Assembly (NCBI RefSeq): GCF_001468485.1
Contig: NZ_LODI01000047.1
Coordinates: 55,916 to 119,915, forward strand
Source: Pseudoalteromonas sp. H71
GTDB lineage: Bacteria; Pseudomonadota; Gammaproteobacteria; Enterobacterales; Alteromonadaceae
Length of the DNA stretch: 64,000 bases
Direction of reading: 5' to 3'
In this document: in pieces, positions 45,639-57,960 of the stretch
Layout: the number at the start of each line of letters is the position of its first letter
How positions within the stretch are numbered: position 1 is the stretch's first letter
The notes under the pieces: generated by a model
The model's database searches: none
Seen by the model: only the letters and a program-made list of their open reading frames with translations
Told to the model about the DNA's origin: nothing
Program-made: the position numbers and the translations under genes

Positions 45639-46811
45639 ATGAGCACTATGACCGAACTTGCATTACAACAGCGTACAGCAAAAATACTTGACCAACGAGC
45701 ACACGATTTGCTGTTGGGTCATAGCTTTGCGCACCAGCAAATTGGGTTTATTCATACATTAGATATTGATTACGGCGAGCCTATGAAGCAGCGCACCTTG
45801 TTGCAGGTTGAAGTATCAGCGCAACAAAAGCGTAAGCAAACAAGCACCGCGCATCATAAGTATCGTGCACAAGCCAGCGAACAGCTTCATAAAGTAATAG
45901 AAACAGCCATATTTAAACAGCTCGAAGATATAGACGCAGTAATTCAAACCACGATAGGGATTGAAGACAGTGTCGCCACTATTTTAGATATATTAGCGGT
46001 AAAGTCTGCCTCAGTTGGCCGCTTGGAGCCGTTAGTAAACGATTTAAGTTGGCTTGGACGAGAGCTGGTTACGCTCGTTAACTTACCTTATTACCGAAAC
46101 CAGCGTAGTAAAAAAAATACCGCAGTAAAAGTAGATAGCCCATCACTTGCTCTGCGTTACATAGGGCTTGATAACTTACAGTTAGTTATTCCCACGTTTG
46201 CAGTTCGCCACTGGATGCCACACAGCACCGAGCCTTTTTCGTTACTAAAACGTAGGCTACGTGACAGCGCTATGGCCAACGCTATTGCAGCCCAAAAAAT
46301 TGCAGAGCTAAACGACGTCAACGACATTCATGCTTTTACTCTGGGTATGTTATTAGATGTAGGGCGTATTACGCTGGTACGTTTATATTTAAAAACCTTT
46401 GAGCAGGTATGGCAACGAAAAGTACAAATAGCGCGCCAAGAAAACCAAAAAGACCTACACACAGCGTTATTGGAGCTAAAGCCCGATCCTTTGTTTTTAA
46501 CTACGTTGCTGTGTAATAAGTCAATTCAGGTCAGTGCGCGAGTCATCGACAAAATGGCCTTTAAATATTTGCCATTTAAAGGTGTGATGGAGCAGCTGCA
46601 AAATGGCGTAAATAAGGGCGATACTGCCTTACCGTTAACGCAGGTCATGTTAAAAGCGCGTTGTTACTCTCAGTACTTAATTTTAAAAGAACACCAACTC
46701 ATCGAGCCTGACGAAACCGCATCGTGGTTTTCGTATTTTCAGTTCACTAAAACGGAACTAAAAACCCTCCAAACAAGCAATTTTACTAATCTTGCTATTC
46801 AAATTGACTAA
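45639..46811 (+). CDS. HDOD-domain protein
   Basis: The 390-residue protein has an HDOD (degenerate HD) domain from about residue 110 to 320. It reads VATILDILAVKSASVGRLEPLVNDLSWL, followed by the helical segment SAMANAIAAQKIAELNDVN and LGMLLDVGRI. The metal-binding His-Asp pair of true HD hydrolases is absent, as is usual for HDOD. These proteins act in signal transduction. The first 100 residues are basic and Gln-rich. It starts 37 bases after pabA and probably shares its transcript. Confidence 0.85.
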   Translation: MSTMTELALQQRTAKILDQRAHDLLLGHSFAHQQIGFIHTLDIDYGEPMKQRTLLQVEVSAQQKRKQTSTAHHKYRAQASEQLHKVIETAIFKQLEDIDAVIQTTIGIEDSVATILDILAVKSASVGRLEPLVNDLSWLGRELVTLVNLPYYRNQRSKKNTAVKVDSPSLALRYIGLDNLQLVIPTFAVRHWMPHSTEPFSLLKRRLRDSAMANAIAAQKIAELNDVNDIHAFTLGMLLDVGRITLVRLYLKTFEQVWQRKVQIARQENQKDLHTALLELKPDPLFLTTLLCNKSIQVSARVIDKMAFKYLPFKGVMEQLQNGVNKGDTALPLTQVMLKARCYSQYLILKEHQLIEPDETASWFSYFQFTKTELKTLQTSNFTNLAIQID

Positions 46812-48395
<1,584 letters not shown>

Positions 48396-48480
48396 GCTGT
48401 TTTAGCCAATCTATCGAGGGCAAACAATGTTTGCCCTATGAATCCTATTTACCGTTATTGATAAGGGAGCAAGCGGACTC

Positions 48481-49497
48481 ATGATGATCCTTCGCCCAAT
48501 CCAGCAAAATGATTATTCAGCATTACTGACAATTGCCCATGAATCGGGCCATGGTTTTACATCTTTGCCTTTAAACGAAGAGCTATTACAAAAGAAGATT
48601 GACCATTCAGTAAGCTCATTTGCTAAACAAACGTCACAACCCGGTGACGAAGGCTACTTGTTTGTTCTTGAAGATAGCGAAACAGGTGAAGTAGTAGGTA
48701 CTTCAGCAATAGAAGCTGCTGTAGGCCTAGATGATGCGTTCTATCATTACCATTTAAGTAAAGTGATTCATTCTTCGCGTACACTAGACGTTTACAAAGC
48801 AGTCGATATTTTAACGCTATGTAACGACTACACCGGTGCAACAGAATTATGTACGCTATTTTTAAAAGACGGCTATCGCAAAAACTGTAATGGCAAACTA
48901 CTGTCTAAAGCACGCTTTATGTTTATTAAACAACACCAAGCGCGTTTTGCAGAAACCGTTATTGCAGAAATGCGCGGTGTGTCTGACGAAAACGGTAATA
49001 GCCCGTTTTGGAAATGGTTAGAAGAACATTTTTTCTCAATGGACTTTCCAACAGCTGACTACTTAACCGGTATAGGCCAAAAAGTGTTTATTGCTGAACT
49101 TATGCCTAAATACCCAATTTACGTCAATTTACTCAGTAAAGATGCGCAAGCGGTAATCGGTCAAGTTCACAACAATACACGCCCAGCGATTGAATTATTA
49201 AAAAGTGAAGGCTTCACGTTTAACGGCTACGTTGATATTTTTGACGCAGGCCCAACAGTTGAAGCAAAAGTAGATAATATTGCTACAGTACGTAACTCAC
49301 ACGATTTTATTGTTGAAATTGGTGAGCAAACGGGCGACACCATGGTGTTGTTAGCAAACGACAAGCTTGAAAACTTTAGAGCGACCGTTACACCAATGAG
49401 TTTCGACGAACGCGCTAAAACCGTTGTGTTATCGCAGCAAGTCGCCGACGCCCTGCAGCTACAAACAGGCGATACTGTTAGCGCAACCCCAGTTTAA
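48481..49497 (+). CDS. astA: Arginine N-succinyltransferase
   Basis: AstA transfers succinate from succinyl-CoA to arginine, the first step of the AST degradation pathway. The 338-residue length is usual. The family pattern is MILRPIQQNDYSALLTIAHESGHGFTSLP, and MRGVSDENGNSPFWKWLEEHFF and the C-terminal VRNSHDFIVEIG also match. It lies 85 bases after the aminotransferase gene and 15 bases before astD. Confidence 0.96.
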   Translation: MMILRPIQQNDYSALLTIAHESGHGFTSLPLNEELLQKKIDHSVSSFAKQTSQPGDEGYLFVLEDSETGEVVGTSAIEAAVGLDDAFYHYHLSKVIHSSRTLDVYKAVDILTLCNDYTGATELCTLFLKDGYRKNCNGKLLSKARFMFIKQHQARFAETVIAEMRGVSDENGNSPFWKWLEEHFFSMDFPTADYLTGIGQKVFIAELMPKYPIYVNLLSKDAQAVIGQVHNNTRPAIELLKSEGFTFNGYVDIFDAGPTVEAKVDNIATVRNSHDFIVEIGEQTGDTMVLLANDKLENFRATVTPMSFDERAKTVVLSQQVADALQLQTGDTVSATPV

Positions 49498-50982
<1,485 letters not shown>

Positions 50983-51000
50983 GCACTCCTTAATGAGTAT

Positions 51001-51026
51001 AAAAGCAGCTTCGGCTGCTTTTTTTA
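51001..51026 (+). terminator. Terminator of the ast operon
   Basis: AAAAGCAGC and GCTGCTTTT around a TTCG tetraloop with a long T tail lie 18 bases after the astD stop. Confidence 0.95.
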
Positions 51027-51107
51027 TATGCTTAAATCACAAAGCTAGCAATCAACAGCGCTTTCTGCTTAAATCAGCGTAAGTAATATTATTAGGTGGT
51101 GAATATC

Positions 51108-51455
51108 ATGGTTTTAGATAGGCAAGGGTACGATGATTTAATCATGTATCTAACTCAAAATTTAGCATTGTTTGAGAAGCCAGGTGTAATAAAACCAGGC
51201 GCTCCAACGGTAATGGAACTCATAGAGGATGTTATTGCCGAAAACGTTATGCTAATTTGTGAACAGCACACAAACCTCAACACAGAACAGCGCAGCTTAA
51301 TTGTACGCGAGGTTGATGGCATTGTTTACGACTTACAAGAAGTGCTTAGCAGCATTACGTCACAGCCTGTTACGGTTGAGCAACATGAGTTTATTGACGA
51401 ATTTGCCAGCTTAATTAAAAATCTCTTCGACAGCGCTGTTTCGCAGCAGTATTAA
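51108..51455 (+). CDS. Small hypothetical protein, possibly DUF3802-like
   Basis: The 115-residue acidic, mostly helical protein has no signal peptide or membrane segment. The pattern (GYDDLIMYLTQNLALFE at the start, PTVMELIEDVIAENVMLICEQ, then VDGIVYDLQEVLSSI) recalls the DUF3802 family of Alteromonadales and Vibrionales, from memory and unverified. The ATG at 51108 with AGGTGG is preferred over the GTG at 51096. It stands alone between the ast terminator and the OsmC gene. Confidence 0.7.
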   Translation: MVLDRQGYDDLIMYLTQNLALFEKPGVIKPGAPTVMELIEDVIAENVMLICEQHTNLNTEQRSLIVREVDGIVYDLQEVLSSITSQPVTVEQHEFIDEFASLIKNLFDSAVSQQY

Positions 51456-51545
51456 GCCCCAATTTATAGTGCCGCGTATCGCATTTTCGTTTGCAACTGC
51501 GGCCAACTTGCTTACAATCAACAAAAATATTTTTGAGATAAAAAC

Positions 51546-51959
51546 ATGCAAGCAAATGTAAAGTGGGTCGAAGGCGACACGTTCGTAGGTCGTTCTAATT
51601 CTAATCACAACGTAGTATTTGATACCGGTAGCGATAGTGCGGCACCTAGCCCAATGGAAATGGTGTTGATGTCGGTTGGCTGTTGTTCATCGGTTGACGT
51701 TGTGGGTATTTTAAAAAAAGCTAAACAAGACTTTTCAGACGTTCAAGTACAATTGAGTGCTGAACGCGCTGAAACGGCTCCTCGGGTATTTACTAAAATC
51801 AATTTACATTTTGTTGTTACAGGCAAAAACGTATCTGAAAAGCACCTTGCACGCGCTGTTTCTTTGTCTGCTGAAAAGTATTGTTCTGTTGCATTAATGC
51901 TTGATAAAACAGTAGAAATTACTCACAGCCATGAAGTTGTGCAAGAACAGGTAAAATAA
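51546..51959 (+). CDS. OsmC/YhfA-family protein
   Basis: The 137-residue OsmC-fold protein contains SPMEMVLMSVGCCSSVDVVGIL, with the first reactive-position cysteines, and a second cysteine in SLSAEKYCSVALML, the pattern of YhfA-like members. OsmC proteins reduce organic hydroperoxides through such cysteine pairs, but YhfA itself has no clear assigned substrate. The gene precedes speD by about 90 bases on the same strand. Confidence 0.9.
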   Translation: MQANVKWVEGDTFVGRSNSNHNVVFDTGSDSAAPSPMEMVLMSVGCCSSVDVVGILKKAKQDFSDVQVQLSAERAETAPRVFTKINLHFVVTGKNVSEKHLARAVSLSAEKYCSVALMLDKTVEITHSHEVVQEQVK

Positions 51960-52047
51960 CGCTTTTTCCACGAGGAAAATTCGTATAAAATCCGCGAACT
52001 TTTCATTCTGCAGGTGCAGATTTCACTAATTTATAGGTTGGTTTATT

Positions 52048-52860
52048 ATGAACAAACCCTTCGATAAACTTAAACTTCATGGCTTTAACAATTTAACCAA
52101 AAGTTTAAGCTTTAGTATTTACGATATTTGCTACGCAAAAACCGAGCAACAACGTAAAGAATATATTGAATATATCGATGAGCAGTACAGTGCAGATAGA
52201 CTAACCGACATTTTAGGTGAAGTTGTTGATATTATTGGTGCCAATATTTTAAATGTTGCACGCCAAGATTATGAACCGCAAGGCGCCAGTGTGACTATTT
52301 TGGTTTCGGAAGAGCCAGTAGAAGAGCAGCAAAATTACGATGCTGACGAAGCGCCAGGGCCACTCCCTGATTCAGTGGTTGCGCACCTAGATAAAAGCCA
52401 CATTTGTGTACACACATACCCAGAAGCTCACCCTGATGATGGTATTTGTACATTCCGTGCTGATATTGAAGTATCTACGTGTGGCATTATTTCGCCGCTT
52501 AAAGCGCTAAACTTTTTAATTCATAGTTTAGAGTCTGACGTGGTAACAATTGACTACCGTGTTCGTGGTTTTACTCGCGACGTAAACGGCGTTAAGCACT
52601 ACATTGACCACGCAATTAACTCTATCCAAAACTTCATGACAGACGATACCAAAGAAGCGTACCAAATGATGGACGTAAACGTGTATCAAGAAAATCTGTT
52701 TCACACCAAAATGATGTTAAAAGAAACCGATCTAAACACTTACTTGTTTGGTCTTTCTACAACTGATTTATCGGATGATGAAGAAGAAGAAATTCGCTCT
52801 AAGCTAAACCGTGAAATGCAAGAAATATTCTATGGTCGTAACCTACCAGAAACTGAATAA
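52048..52860 (+). CDS. speD: S-adenosylmethionine decarboxylase proenzyme
   Basis: SpeD makes decarboxylated SAM, the aminopropyl donor for spermidine. The 270-residue proenzyme matches the E. coli type (264). Self-cleavage at the Lys-Ser of [17 protein letters not shown], near residue 113, gives the pyruvoyl group. The stretch [20 protein letters not shown] is almost identical to that of E. coli. No speE lies next to it; the spermidine-synthase-like gene at 3607 is too divergent to be assigned as its partner. Confidence 0.96.
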   Translation: MNKPFDKLKLHGFNNLTKSLSFSIYDICYAKTEQQRKEYIEYIDEQYSADRLTDILGEVVDIIGANILNVARQDYEPQGASVTILVSEEPVEEQQNYDADEAPGPLPDSVVAHLDKSHICVHTYPEAHPDDGICTFRADIEVSTCGIISPLKALNFLIHSLESDVVTIDYRVRGFTRDVNGVKHYIDHAINSIQNFMTDDTKEAYQMMDVNVYQENLFHTKMMLKETDLNTYLFGLSTTDLSDDEEEEIRSKLNREMQEIFYGRNLPETE

Positions 52861-52884
52861 CAGTTACGTTAGTTAAATAAAAAC

Positions 52885-52906
52885 GGCGCTCATTGAGCGC
52901 CATTTT
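52885..52906 (+). terminator. Terminator of speD
   Basis: GGCGCTC and GAGCGCC around ATT are preceded by A and followed by ATTTTTATA, 24 bases after the stop. Confidence 0.85.
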
Positions 52907-52955
52907 TATATGCGTTAATAAATATACCTATAAATTACTTACATCAGAGTTTAGG

Positions 52956-54299
52956 TTATTTAACAAGTAACAACTCGGTTTGTCGGCCGTTTAAGTACCA
53001 CACGCCGGTTTTATCAAAAATAGCGTCTTCTTCTAGCATTATGCGTATTTCTTTATTCCATGGTTTTATAAACACTGCATTGTTAAGCTCAATAGAATAA
53101 GCGGTATTTAAATGCAATGGGTAGTCGCCATCGCCGGGCACACCTTGTTGTGAATCCCACATGCCAAGTGTAGTGCCCGCGGCATGACCATGATAGCCAA
53201 GCGGGTGCGTATAAATAGTGGGTTTTAAACCTTGAGCAATGGCTTTTTCGCGAGCGGCTTTTAATACCTGATTACCCGTTTTACCTTCGCTAAATTCAGA
53301 GGTAAAAATGTCTTGGAGTTTATTGCCTTTTTTAAGTGCATTAACAAGGTAAGCGGGTGCGTCTGTTTCGCCAGGTTTTAAAACATAGGCATGTTGTTGG
53401 GTGTCGGTGTTTAAGCGTAAGTATGTAATGCCAAAATCGACATGCAGTAAGTCACCCGCTTGAATAACGTTATCGGCGTAACCATTCGTAAAGCTGTCTT
53501 CGTGGTCGAACGATTGGCTGTCGGCGCGTTGTATTGCAATACTTGGGTGAAACCATGTTTGTAGTTTTAACTCTTTTACGCGCTCTCTAAACCACCACAC
53601 TAAATCGTCGCTGGTTGTTTTTCCTACCGTAATTACTTTGCTTGAAAAACCCTCAGCAATAATAGCGTGCGCAATAGCAACAATGTGTTTATACATGTCT
53701 ATTTCTTGAGGAATACGCTGCTCTAACCAGGCAACTGCCAAAGGCTCGGCCGAGATTATTTTATTTTTATAAGTACTGGGTAAGTTGGCCATTAAGGTAT
53801 TGTAATCGCCCAGTACTAAACCGTCGGCATGCCCCCAATCGGTAGACGTATTAAGTGCAATATTACTTGGTTTGTAGCGTTCAATAATGTCGTTCAATGC
53901 TTGCCACTGGTTTGGCTGCGTCTTTTTATCCCACCCTTTTGTAAATACGTTACCTATTTTATAGGGCGCAATAGCGTAAGCATCCACATTGCCTTGTTCA
54001 TTTAAGGCAAAGAGTAAAATGGTGGTACGCCTTGCCGATAACCAGGTTGCTGGCAGCATTGTTTTTAGTATGGGATCTTCGTTGTATTCGCGGCTAATAA
54101 GCAGCCACATATCGATGTTGTGTTGCTTCATTAGGCTGGGCATTAATGTGTTTACCCTAAGCTCGGTTATATTATCTATAAACGCAGCGCGTTCTTTCAT
54201 TGATAAAATAGCAGGCACGCCATCGGCTTTAACAAAGGGGCTTAAAAAAAGCGTAGTAAGTAAGCTTACGCAAAGTAGGTGTTGTTTTGTAAGGTGCAT
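52956..54299 (-). CDS. Secreted M24-family metallopeptidase (Xaa-Pro aminopeptidase-like)
   Basis: The 447-residue precursor has a signal peptide of about 25 residues (ending PFVKA). The C-terminal pita-bread domain has the metal ligands in order: an Asp in LLHVDFGITYL, then a second Asp nearby, a His in HPLGYHGHAAG, a Glu in AYSIELNN and a Glu in IMLEEDAIF. The N-terminal creatinase-like domain spans residues 30-190. It is likely a periplasmic or exported peptidase that cuts before proline. The gene is solitary, with the amino-acid permease 126 bases upstream on the same strand. Confidence 0.9.
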   Translation of the reverse strand: MHLTKQHLLCVSLLTTLFLSPFVKADGVPAILSMKERAAFIDNITELRVNTLMPSLMKQHNIDMWLLISREYNEDPILKTMLPATWLSARRTTILLFALNEQGNVDAYAIAPYKIGNVFTKGWDKKTQPNQWQALNDIIERYKPSNIALNTSTDWGHADGLVLGDYNTLMANLPSTYKNKIISAEPLAVAWLEQRIPQEIDMYKHIVAIAHAIIAEGFSSKVITVGKTTSDDLVWWFRERVKELKLQTWFHPSIAIQRADSQSFDHEDSFTNGYADNVIQAGDLLHVDFGITYLRLNTDTQQHAYVLKPGETDAPAYLVNALKKGNKLQDIFTSEFSEGKTGNQVLKAAREKAIAQGLKPTIYTHPLGYHGHAAGTTLGMWDSQQGVPGDGDYPLHLNTAYSIELNNAVFIKPWNKEIRIMLEEDAIFDKTGVWYLNGRQTELLLVK

Positions 54300-54384
54300 A
54301 ATTGTTTTATTTTTAGGCTAGTTAATTTATAACATGCCTCAATAGCAGCTATAAAAAAACAATTTGAGACAAACAGCACACAAA

Positions 54385-54410
54385 AAAGCCCAGCTAACTA
54401 GCTGGGCTTT
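54385..54410 (-). terminator. Terminator of the permease gene
   Basis: AAAGCCCAGCTA and TAGCTGGGCTTT form a long stem followed on the minus strand by TTTTTTG. Confidence 0.9.
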
Positions 54411-54425
54411 GCTCGAATAGGTGTG

Positions 54426-55727
54426 CTATTTAATCATGCTGTAAATAAGTGCAAATACCGCAAGCGCACCCACCGCTAATACAAACAATGTGCTTAAACG
54501 GTTACGATATTTATGCAGAGCCGGTACTTTATAAACTGCAATCATAGGCATGATAAATAATATCATGGCAATAATAGGGCCCGACAGCTGATCCATCATA
54601 TCGAGTATGCTTGGGTTTTTAACTGCACAAAACCAAATGGCAAAAAACATAATAACCACGCCAATTTTATCTACCGTTTTAGCACCAAGCTGTGTTTGTT
54701 TAGTTACCAAGCCTGTAAAGCTTTCGCGGGCCCCTAAAAAGTGACCTAAAAACGACGACGTAATGGCAATAAAGGCAACTAAAGGCCCAAGCGTTGCAAT
54801 AAACGAGTTATGGGTAATATTAGCAAGGTAGGATAAAACCGATACATTATCAGCTTTTGCTTGTGCCATTTGCTCACCTGTTAACGACAGTACGCACGAA
54901 AATACAAACAGCAATACAAACACAATTAACAGTAAGCTTGTGCGTTTTAAAATGGCTTCTGATTTGCGTGTAGCAAGGTCGTCATAGTGTTCGCGTTGTA
55001 CATGCACAAAGCTTGAAATAGCCGCTGCATGGCTAAACGAAAACACAATAATAGGAATAGATAACCACAACGTTTTACCAAAGCTGCCCACATCAGGTAG
55101 GCTCATGTCAGGCATTTGCCAGCTAGGAATTAAATACAACGATAGAAAAAACAAAATACCTACAAGCGGGTACACCAAAATAGAAAACGCGCGCAGCATT
55201 AAGCGCTCGCCACCCATCATAAGGCTTATCATACCGGCTACCAAAATACCCGAAAGTACCACGCGCGGCGGCGATTCCATACCCAGCTGGTTTACCATAA
55301 AGCTGTCTACTGTGTTGGTTAAGCCCACACCGTAAATAAGCAAAATGGGGAATATAGATAAAAAGTACAACAACGAAATTAATCGCCCAGCATTAACGCC
55401 AAAGTGTTCTTCAACTACATCGGTAAAATCGGCATGCTTATTTTTAGAGGATAATACAAAGCGGGCTAAACCACGGTGGGCTAAAAAGGTCATCGGAAAC
55501 GCTAAACACGCCATAATAATTAGCGGCCAAAAACCGCCAATTCCAATGTTAATAGGTAAAAATAAAATACCCGCACCAACGGCGGTACCAAAAAGGCTTA
55601 AGGTCCACTGCGTATCGTGCAGGTTCCATTTAGATTTAGCGCTTGAATTTGCACTTGAATACGTGTGTGTTGATGCATTTGAATGCGTTGCATCTAAAGG
55701 TGTTGTCATGTGTGTGTGCCCGTCCAT
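54426..55727 (-). CDS. HAAAP-family aromatic/serine-type amino-acid permease
   Basis: The 433-residue transporter has 11 hydrophobic segments and resembles SdaC/TdcC (serine/threonine) of the hydroxy and aromatic amino-acid permease family. Characteristic parts are SLFGTAVGAGILFLPINIGIGG after a polar Ser/Thr-rich N terminus and FSFSHAAAISSFVHVQRE in the middle. Neither the ATG at 55727 nor the one at 55709 has a good ribosome site, so the start is uncertain. The substrate may be serine or another amino acid. It is divergent from the accessory region. Confidence 0.87.
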   Translation of the reverse strand: MDGHTHMTTPLDATHSNASTHTYSSANSSAKSKWNLHDTQWTLSLFGTAVGAGILFLPINIGIGGFWPLIIMACLAFPMTFLAHRGLARFVLSSKNKHADFTDVVEEHFGVNAGRLISLLYFLSIFPILLIYGVGLTNTVDSFMVNQLGMESPPRVVLSGILVAGMISLMMGGERLMLRAFSILVYPLVGILFFLSLYLIPSWQMPDMSLPDVGSFGKTLWLSIPIIVFSFSHAAAISSFVHVQREHYDDLATRKSEAILKRTSLLLIVFVLLFVFSCVLSLTGEQMAQAKADNVSVLSYLANITHNSFIATLGPLVAFIAITSSFLGHFLGARESFTGLVTKQTQLGAKTVDKIGVVIMFFAIWFCAVKNPSILDMMDQLSGPIIAMILFIMPMIAVYKVPALHKYRNRLSTLFVLAVGALAVFALIYSMIK

Positions 55728-56080
55728 TATTTATAATAATAACCGCGCCGAAGGATATAGTTTTTAGCCCACTTTTTCATGTTTTTAGCGCCCTAGAGCC
55801 GCAATTAACTGCGTTAAAATAGCCCCCAAGTGTCATGAATACGAAACAGTGGTGTAAAATTAAACAAAGCCACCACAAGGTGTTAAAAGCGCATTAATGA
55901 CACCCTTTACTTTTTTCTACACAGTAAAATAACTCGCTAAAATATAATATTTATAATTGGCAAACACTTACACGCTTTGTTATTAATAGATGTTCATAAA
56001 ATAAGGATGTTTTCATACAAAAATGGTGAAAGTGTTCTTTTGTTAAAATGTTATCTACTCAATTTATGCTGTGGAGTGAT
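55728..56080. other. 353-base gap at the left border of the accessory region
   Basis: The gap is AT-rich and gene-free. Its main content is the left copy of the direct repeat (about 55918-56016), which carries a likely promoter. Confidence 0.6.
55918..56016 (+). repeat. Direct repeat copy 1, probable promoter
   Basis: About 100 bases resemble the sequence at 58932-59032 in the same orientation. In the best 53-base core (55953-56005) 48 bases are identical. The core includes TTGGCA and, 18 bases later, TATTAA, which look like a promoter. The copy lies before the protease pseudogene. Confidence 0.75.
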
Positions 56081-56869
56081 ATGAAACTTTTCATTTTTAT
56101 AGCATTAGCTTTTTACTGCATCGGTTCCTATGCAGTGGTCATGAGACATGATGTTCCAATAGACAGTTATCGTGTTGAAAAAATACCAGAATATATTGTC
56201 GATATGCCGCAGGAAGGCCATGGAGTCCTTATTGCTGAAAAATGGGTAGTCACAGTAGCGCATACTATCTTTCACGACTATGCAGGGTCTAAGCTAAACG
56301 TCGGTTCGAAACAATATTAAATTGAAAAAGTATATATCCATCCGGAATATGTAAAACCTAGCAACAATATACTTAGTGGCGACTTAGCGCCGCTTATGCA
56401 AGTTTTGGAATCAAGCAGTGATATTGCTTTAATAAAACTATCCAGCCCTGTTTTAGACATTAAGCCAATTTCAATTTATTCAAAATCTGACGAAAAAGGC
56501 AAAGTCATAACTGTATTCGGTAAAGGTGCTATGGGAAATGGATTATCAGGTGAAAATTTAGATACTAAATATATATATCAGCCAAATAAATTTCAAAATG
56601 TTGTAGAAAGCGCAAATGGCAAATGGCTGACATTCAAATTTGACTCACCGCGCAACGCGCTCCCTCTAGAAGGGATGTATGGTTCTGGAGATAGCGGGGG
56701 CGCCTCTATCATTTATCAAAGCGGTGAGCCCTCCCTAGTGGGATTGTCTAGTTGGCAATTTGCAACTGGAGATATTTCGGCATTTAAAGGCGGTTTATAT
56801 GGTACAACTGCTTATCAAACTAGAATATCTAGTTACTACAATTGGATTACAGGTGTTGTGGGTCGCTAA
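56081..56869 (+). pseudogene. Trypsin-like serine protease interrupted by an in-frame stop
   Basis: One reading frame from 56081 to 56869 encodes an S1-type protease with a signal peptide (MKLFIFIALAFYCIGSYA). The catalytic triad is complete: His61 in TVAHTIF, Asp114 in SDIALIKL and Ser205 in GSGDSGGAS. A TAA stop at codon 80 (56318-56320), in SKQY*IEKVYIHPEY, cuts it between His and Asp. No other stop or frameshift occurs, and the sequence after the stop continues as good protease. It is therefore a very recent nonsense mutation, a sequencing error or a read-through site. An ATG at 56048 is possible, but the start at 56081 has a GGAG ribosome site. Confidence 0.88.
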
Positions 56870-56957
56870 CAAAATAATAAATAACAGGGTTGTGCCTCTC
56901 GCTATGACTTACATCTATAACCCATAACAAGAAACACCCCGACTAAGGAATAAACCG

Positions 56958-57356
56958 ATGATAAAGTATTTATTAATTTTATTGTTTTTAACGCCTATTC
57001 AAGCATTTGCTGGAAAGTATGCAAATCAAGCTAATGAGAATCCATTTCATAATGGGGAGTTAAACGCAAAATATGAAGGAGAGGCAACAGCTTTAGGGGG
57101 AACAGTATTAGAACATATTACAGTAAACAACAATAACTTGTACTTGTTGGATTTAAAAACTCCATCTATCAACAATATTTGGGTAACGAGTTTTGTAAAA
57201 GCTCAAGGTAAAGAGGTAGTTGAGGTGGGTGATAATGTTATTTTTAAAGGTTATATTTCTACTGTCTCTAGTCTAGATGAAACTGAAGAGCTAGAAAATT
57301 CTATTCAATCTAAGACACTATTAATGGCGATATATGCTTTGAACAAAGGCAAGTAA
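56958..57356 (+). CDS. Hypothetical exported protein
   Basis: The 132-residue precursor has a signal peptide (MIKYLLILLFLTPIQAFA). The mature part is beta-rich (GTVLEHITVNNNNLYLLDL, VVEVGDNVIFKGYISTV), perhaps a small OB-like fold. The family is not recognised. It follows the protease pseudogene by 88 bases with a TAAGGA ribosome site, so it may once have belonged with it, for example as an inhibitor or partner; this is a guess. Confidence 0.7.
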   Translation: MIKYLLILLFLTPIQAFAGKYANQANENPFHNGELNAKYEGEATALGGTVLEHITVNNNNLYLLDLKTPSINNIWVTSFVKAQGKEVVEVGDNVIFKGYISTVSSLDETEELENSIQSKTLLMAIYALNKGK

Positions 57357-57461
57357 ATTAAAATTGATAGGCTTTCTTTGGCTTTAATATAAGTATCTTA
57401 AACCTTATTTAGCTTACATTTTACACCGGCATTTTAATGACTACGTATTAATAGGGAATAT

Positions 57462-57830
57462 ATGGCAGACCAAGAAATAAGACAATTTATTGAGGATATA
57501 CAATCTAAGTTTCCAGACGTCATACCGCTAATGGATAAGCACGAAGAATGTGAGTTCGCTTTTCGTATGGAGGAGTTCGCAAATTTAACAACGTTTGCAT
57601 TCAACGAACATAAAAACGCCGACGCCCTAAAGCATTTGTCATACATGAGTCTAAAACTAGACACTGCAAGTCCTACCGAGTTTGATTACATAGATACCTA
57701 TTATGTTGAACACTTGTTTTGGAAAGCGACCCCTATTGGAATTGAAATGGGCTGGTCACTCGTTCCCGACAAACTAAAAAAGCTATACTTAAATTTTCAT
57801 GGCCAAGCGCCTCAAATACGCTGTCAGTAA
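57462..57830 (+). CDS. Hypothetical cytoplasmic protein
   Basis: The 122-residue soluble protein has no signal. It is helical and acidic (FRMEEFANLTTFAFNEHKN), with a conserved-looking FDYIDTYYVEHLFWKATP near residue 72. The family is not recognised. Size and composition recall immunity-type proteins, but no toxin gene is adjacent, so this is not claimed. Ribosome site GGGAA is present. Confidence 0.65.
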   Translation: MADQEIRQFIEDIQSKFPDVIPLMDKHEECEFAFRMEEFANLTTFAFNEHKNADALKHLSYMSLKLDTASPTEFDYIDTYYVEHLFWKATPIGIEMGWSLVPDKLKKLYLNFHGQAPQIRCQ

Positions 57831-57960
57831 GAGTAGGGCGTTATTATTTGTTTTTCTTTAAAAACCAAAACCTGCCCCGAAAAGTTGTTAAGTAGGAGTG
57901 ATTGTTCTGAACTTCATAAGCGATTTTTATTAAACTCCGTTATACTTCTAACAATTAAAT

